From assembly GCA_016180425.1 (NCBI GenBank), contig JACPBF010000003.1, positions 51,537 to 115,536 of the forward strand: a stretch of 64,000 bases of DNA, in the 5' to 3' direction. Of the stretch, positions 62,227-64,000 are shown one piece after another. Source of the DNA: Elusimicrobiota bacterium. Lineage in GTDB: Bacteria > Elusimicrobiota > Elusimicrobia > 2-02-FULL-39-32. Position numbers and translations under genes: made by a program. Position 1 is the stretch's first letter, and every line of letters begins with the position of its first letter. The notes beneath the pieces are model-generated. The model was not told the DNA's origin. It made no database searches and saw only the letters and a program-made list of their open reading frames with translations.

Positions 62227-63803
62227 AAAATCTCCTAAATTGGCGCTTCAAAATCAAAACTATGTGATAAATCAATAGACCCCAATTTTAGTTGGGACAC
62301 TGAAACAGGTAAAATAGAGCTGTGTTTATCAGAAAGATTAAATCTAGGAACTCTATCTGTTTTCAGATTGGGGAAAAACGTGCAGGGCGTTTTGTGGTCA
62401 TCGATCATGTGGGTTGTGCCACCACTCCACCCAAGATAGAAGCGTTGCGTCTGAAGGCTTTGCAACGACTGCAAGAGGAACAACATCGCTATCAACTCAA
62501 TCTCTTTCCTTCCGCTTCTTTAAATTTTCCCACAGCTAAAGTCAGTGATTGGCAAATTACAGGGTATCACCAAGTCTTTGGCAACGTTTATGATCGCATT
62601 GGTTTTCCACCTACTTTATTGCGAGACTTAGTGATTGCCAGGATCGCCCACCCAAAGAGTAAAGCAGCTACCATTCGATATTTGGAAAACTATTTAGGCA
62701 TACCGCTCAAGAAAGATACGGTTTATCGTTTCTTAGACACACTAAATAAACGGTCTCTAACTCAGGTGGCGTATGATTTTGTGAGGCGGCATCATCCCCA
62801 TGGAATTTCGATCTGTTTTTACGATGTCACCACTCTTTACTTTGAGACTCCTCGAGAAGATGAATTTAAGCAGAAAGGTTTTTCCAAAGATCACCGTACT
62901 GACATGCCGCAAATACTAATCGGTTTATTTGTGGACAGTCACGGATATCCCTTTGACTTGGATTGGTTTGAAGGGAAAACCTTTGAAGAGCACACGTTTA
63001 GCCAAGCGGTAAATTCGATTCAGAACCGCTACTCTTTTCCACAATTAACCGTGGTGGCTGACGCTGGCATGTTGTCTCAAAATAATTTGACTTACCTAGA
63101 AGAAAACAATATCTATTACATCGTTGGAGCGCGTTTAAAAAATCTTTCTCCCTTCTTAACCCAGCGAATGCTGTCTCATCCTTTCCAACGTCAAGAAGAA
63201 TTCCAAACCTTTTGCAATCGGCAGCGTTTTATTGTGGACTATTCCCAAAGCCGGGCCAAACAAGACAGGAAAAACAGAGAGCGAATGCTGATCAAGTTAG
63301 AGAAAAAACTCAAAGCGCACCAAACCATCATCAAGAAAAGCAAATATTTAAAACTGGAAGGAAAACAGAAAGTTGTGGGCATTGATGAGGATCAAATTAT
63401 CTACGACCAAAAGTTTGATGGTCTCAAGGGTTACTATACCAACCTCGAAGATAAAATTGCGGTCACACAAATCATTGATCAATACCACCAGCTTTGGCGA
63501 GTGGAGAAGGCCTTCAGAATGTCTAAACACGATTTACAGGAGCGTCCCATCTATCACTCCCAACCTGCGCGTATCAAAGCTCATCTCCTCCTCTGTTTTG
63601 TCAGTTTATTAGTGATGAAAGAAACTGAAATACAATTGCAAAAAATTAACTGTACAATTGAGAAAGCGATTGAATTACTGGGTAAAGTGGGTCAAGGGAA
63701 AGTGCGGGTTAATAACGTAACGCTTGCAGCTGAAAGTGAGGTGGATGAATTAACACAATCCATCCTTGATCTATTTGCGGGACACTGAAATGCGAAAGTC
63801 AGG
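62214..63803 (+). mobile_element. IS1634-like insertion sequence
   Basis: About 1.59 kb with one transposase gene, bounded by perfect 13-base inverted repeats CCTGACTTTCGCA (62214-62226) and TGCGAAAGTCAGG (63791-63803), extendable to 15 bases. No short target duplication is visible beyond the repeats. A small hairpin (CCCAA/TTGGG near 62282-62296) lies in the left part. The right side enters a DUF4258 gene in its 3' part; its 5' part is not on the left side, so the insertion came with a deletion or the gene was broken before. G+C and codon use differ slightly from the neighbours. Confidence 0.85.
62322..63788 (+). CDS. IS1634-family DDE transposase
   Basis: 488 residues from a GTG start. Catalytic acids: D168 in CFYDVTTLYFET, D247 in VVADAGMLSQNN and E395 in LWRVEKAFRMSK, the pattern of the IS1634/IS4-type DDE fold. 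The frame is intact, so the element may be active. Terminates 2 bases before the right inverted repeat. Confidence 0.93.
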   Translation: MFIRKIKSRNSICFQIGEKRAGRFVVIDHVGCATTPPKIEALRLKALQRLQEEQHRYQLNLFPSASLNFPTAKVSDWQITGYHQVFGNVYDRIGFPPTLLRDLVIARIAHPKSKAATIRYLENYLGIPLKKDTVYRFLDTLNKRSLTQVAYDFVRRHHPHGISICFYDVTTLYFETPREDEFKQKGFSKDHRTDMPQILIGLFVDSHGYPFDLDWFEGKTFEEHTFSQAVNSIQNRYSFPQLTVVADAGMLSQNNLTYLEENNIYYIVGARLKNLSPFLTQRMLSHPFQRQEEFQTFCNRQRFIVDYSQSRAKQDRKNRERMLIKLEKKLKAHQTIIKKSKYLKLEGKQKVVGIDEDQIIYDQKFDGLKGYYTNLEDKIAVTQIIDQYHQLWRVEKAFRMSKHDLQERPIYHSQPARIKAHLLLCFVSLLVMKETEIQLQKINCTIEKAIELLGKVGQGKVRVNNVTLAAESEVDELTQSILDLFAGH

Positions 63804-63805
63804 AA
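63791..63805 (-). repeat. Right terminal inverted repeat of the IS
   Basis: TGCGAAAGTCAGGAA, complement of the left repeat. Also GGGACACTGAAA is directly repeated at 62294-62305 and 63780-63791 near both ends. Confidence 0.85.
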
Positions 63806-64000
63806 GAGGTTGAAGAAGCATTGTTAAGTGGGGATATTATCGAAAAATATCCAGAGGATAAATATTCTCCTAGTTGTTTGGTTTTTGGAGAAACATCCAG
63901 CCATCGGCCGCTTCATGTTGTTTGTTCTCTTCCACCTACGGTTTGGATTATTACCACTTATGAACCAAACGAAATAGAATGGATTAATTATAAAGTTAGA
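63804..64000 (+). pseudogene. DUF4258 protein, N-terminus lost at the IS; C-terminus runs off the window
   Basis: The frame from the IS end reads EEVEEALLSGDIIEKYPEDKYSPSCLVFGE, RPLHVVCSLPPTVWIITTYEPNEIEW, a good DUF4258 core (usually RNA- or toxin-like, often paired with a YgiT-type zinc-finger antitoxin). The normal N-terminal helix with its RMxERGI motif is absent before the IS, so the gene is disrupted. Whether a partner lies beyond 64000 cannot be seen. Confidence 0.7.

Noticed and set aside
62137..62238. Small hydrophobic frame (about 33 codons) running into the left IS end
   Set aside because: No ribosome site and no family; could be the stump of a gene cut by the IS but cannot be supported. 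The 62068-62213 stretch otherwise shows nothing.
62198..63840. GGGATATT on both sides of the IS as a target-site duplication
   Set aside because: The two copies are at different distances from the IS ends and not adjacent, so it is probably chance.
1..64000. CRISPR arrays, rRNA or tRNA genes, prophage
   Set aside because: No regularly spaced repeats, no rRNA sequence and no convincing tRNA fold seen by reading; a tRNA scan could still find something small.

Overview
The window is a dense stretch of bacterial chromosome, AT-rich (about 40 % G+C by eye), standard genetic code. The organism is a diderm: it has an Mla lipid-transport set, TonB/ExbBD genes, outer-membrane barrels and many lipoproteins, makes isoprenoids by the MEP pathway, and carries a bacterial microcompartment (BMC) locus. 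No rRNA or tRNA marker is present. An uncultured anaerobic lineage such as Omnitrophota is my inference only.

Layout. From 1 to 46.7 kb nearly everything is on the minus strand; from 46.8 kb to the end everything is on the plus strand. 1-10.7 kb (read leftward) is one long housekeeping operon: rpsF-ssb-rpsR-rplI-dnaB-alr-mlaE-mlaF-mlaD-radA-yacL-ispD-ispF. 10.8-16.4 kb holds ychF, proB, obgE, rpmA and rplU, interrupted by a plus-strand LPG-synthase-like membrane gene and the remains of a VapBC-type toxin-antitoxin pair. 16.5-24.8 kb carries nucleoside catabolism (cdd, mtnP, pyrimidine-nucleoside phosphorylase, deoB), an unusual RecJ with an inserted DEDDh exonuclease, and a split transketolase. 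24.9-29.6 kb is a six-gene outer-membrane lipoprotein cluster around a CsgG homologue.

30.6-41.4 kb is the most distinctive region. It is a BMC operon of the sugar-phosphate-utilising (SPU) type: two BMC-H, three BMC-P and one BMC-T shell proteins, deoxyribose-phosphate aldolase, RpiB, CoA-acylating aldehyde dehydrogenase, a small unknown protein and a GAF-domain two-component pair. The phosphotransacylase pduL and tpiA lie just upstream. With cdd, the phosphorylase and deoB nearby, the window encodes a continuous route from deoxynucleosides to 2-deoxyribose-5-phosphate, acetaldehyde, acetyl-CoA and acetyl phosphate, plus glyceraldehyde-3-phosphate for TpiA and transketolase.

41.6-46.7 kb has phosphate uptake (pit with a PhoU-like regulator) and a metal-uptake set (ZnuA, ZnuB, an outer-membrane barrel, a His-rich DUF2946-like protein) with a strong leader hairpin and no ATPase gene. 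46.8-54.9 kb (plus strand) has acpS, nnrD, a structured leader in front of an M20 deacetylase, thiL, tsaE, tsaB, an intact AbiE toxin-antitoxin pair, a class IV aminotransferase and a thioesterase. 55.0-62.1 kb is an envelope operon: a 1094-residue TPR protein, ExbB, two ExbD, TonB and an OmpA-like protein. The window ends with an IS1634-like element that abuts a truncated DUF4258 gene.
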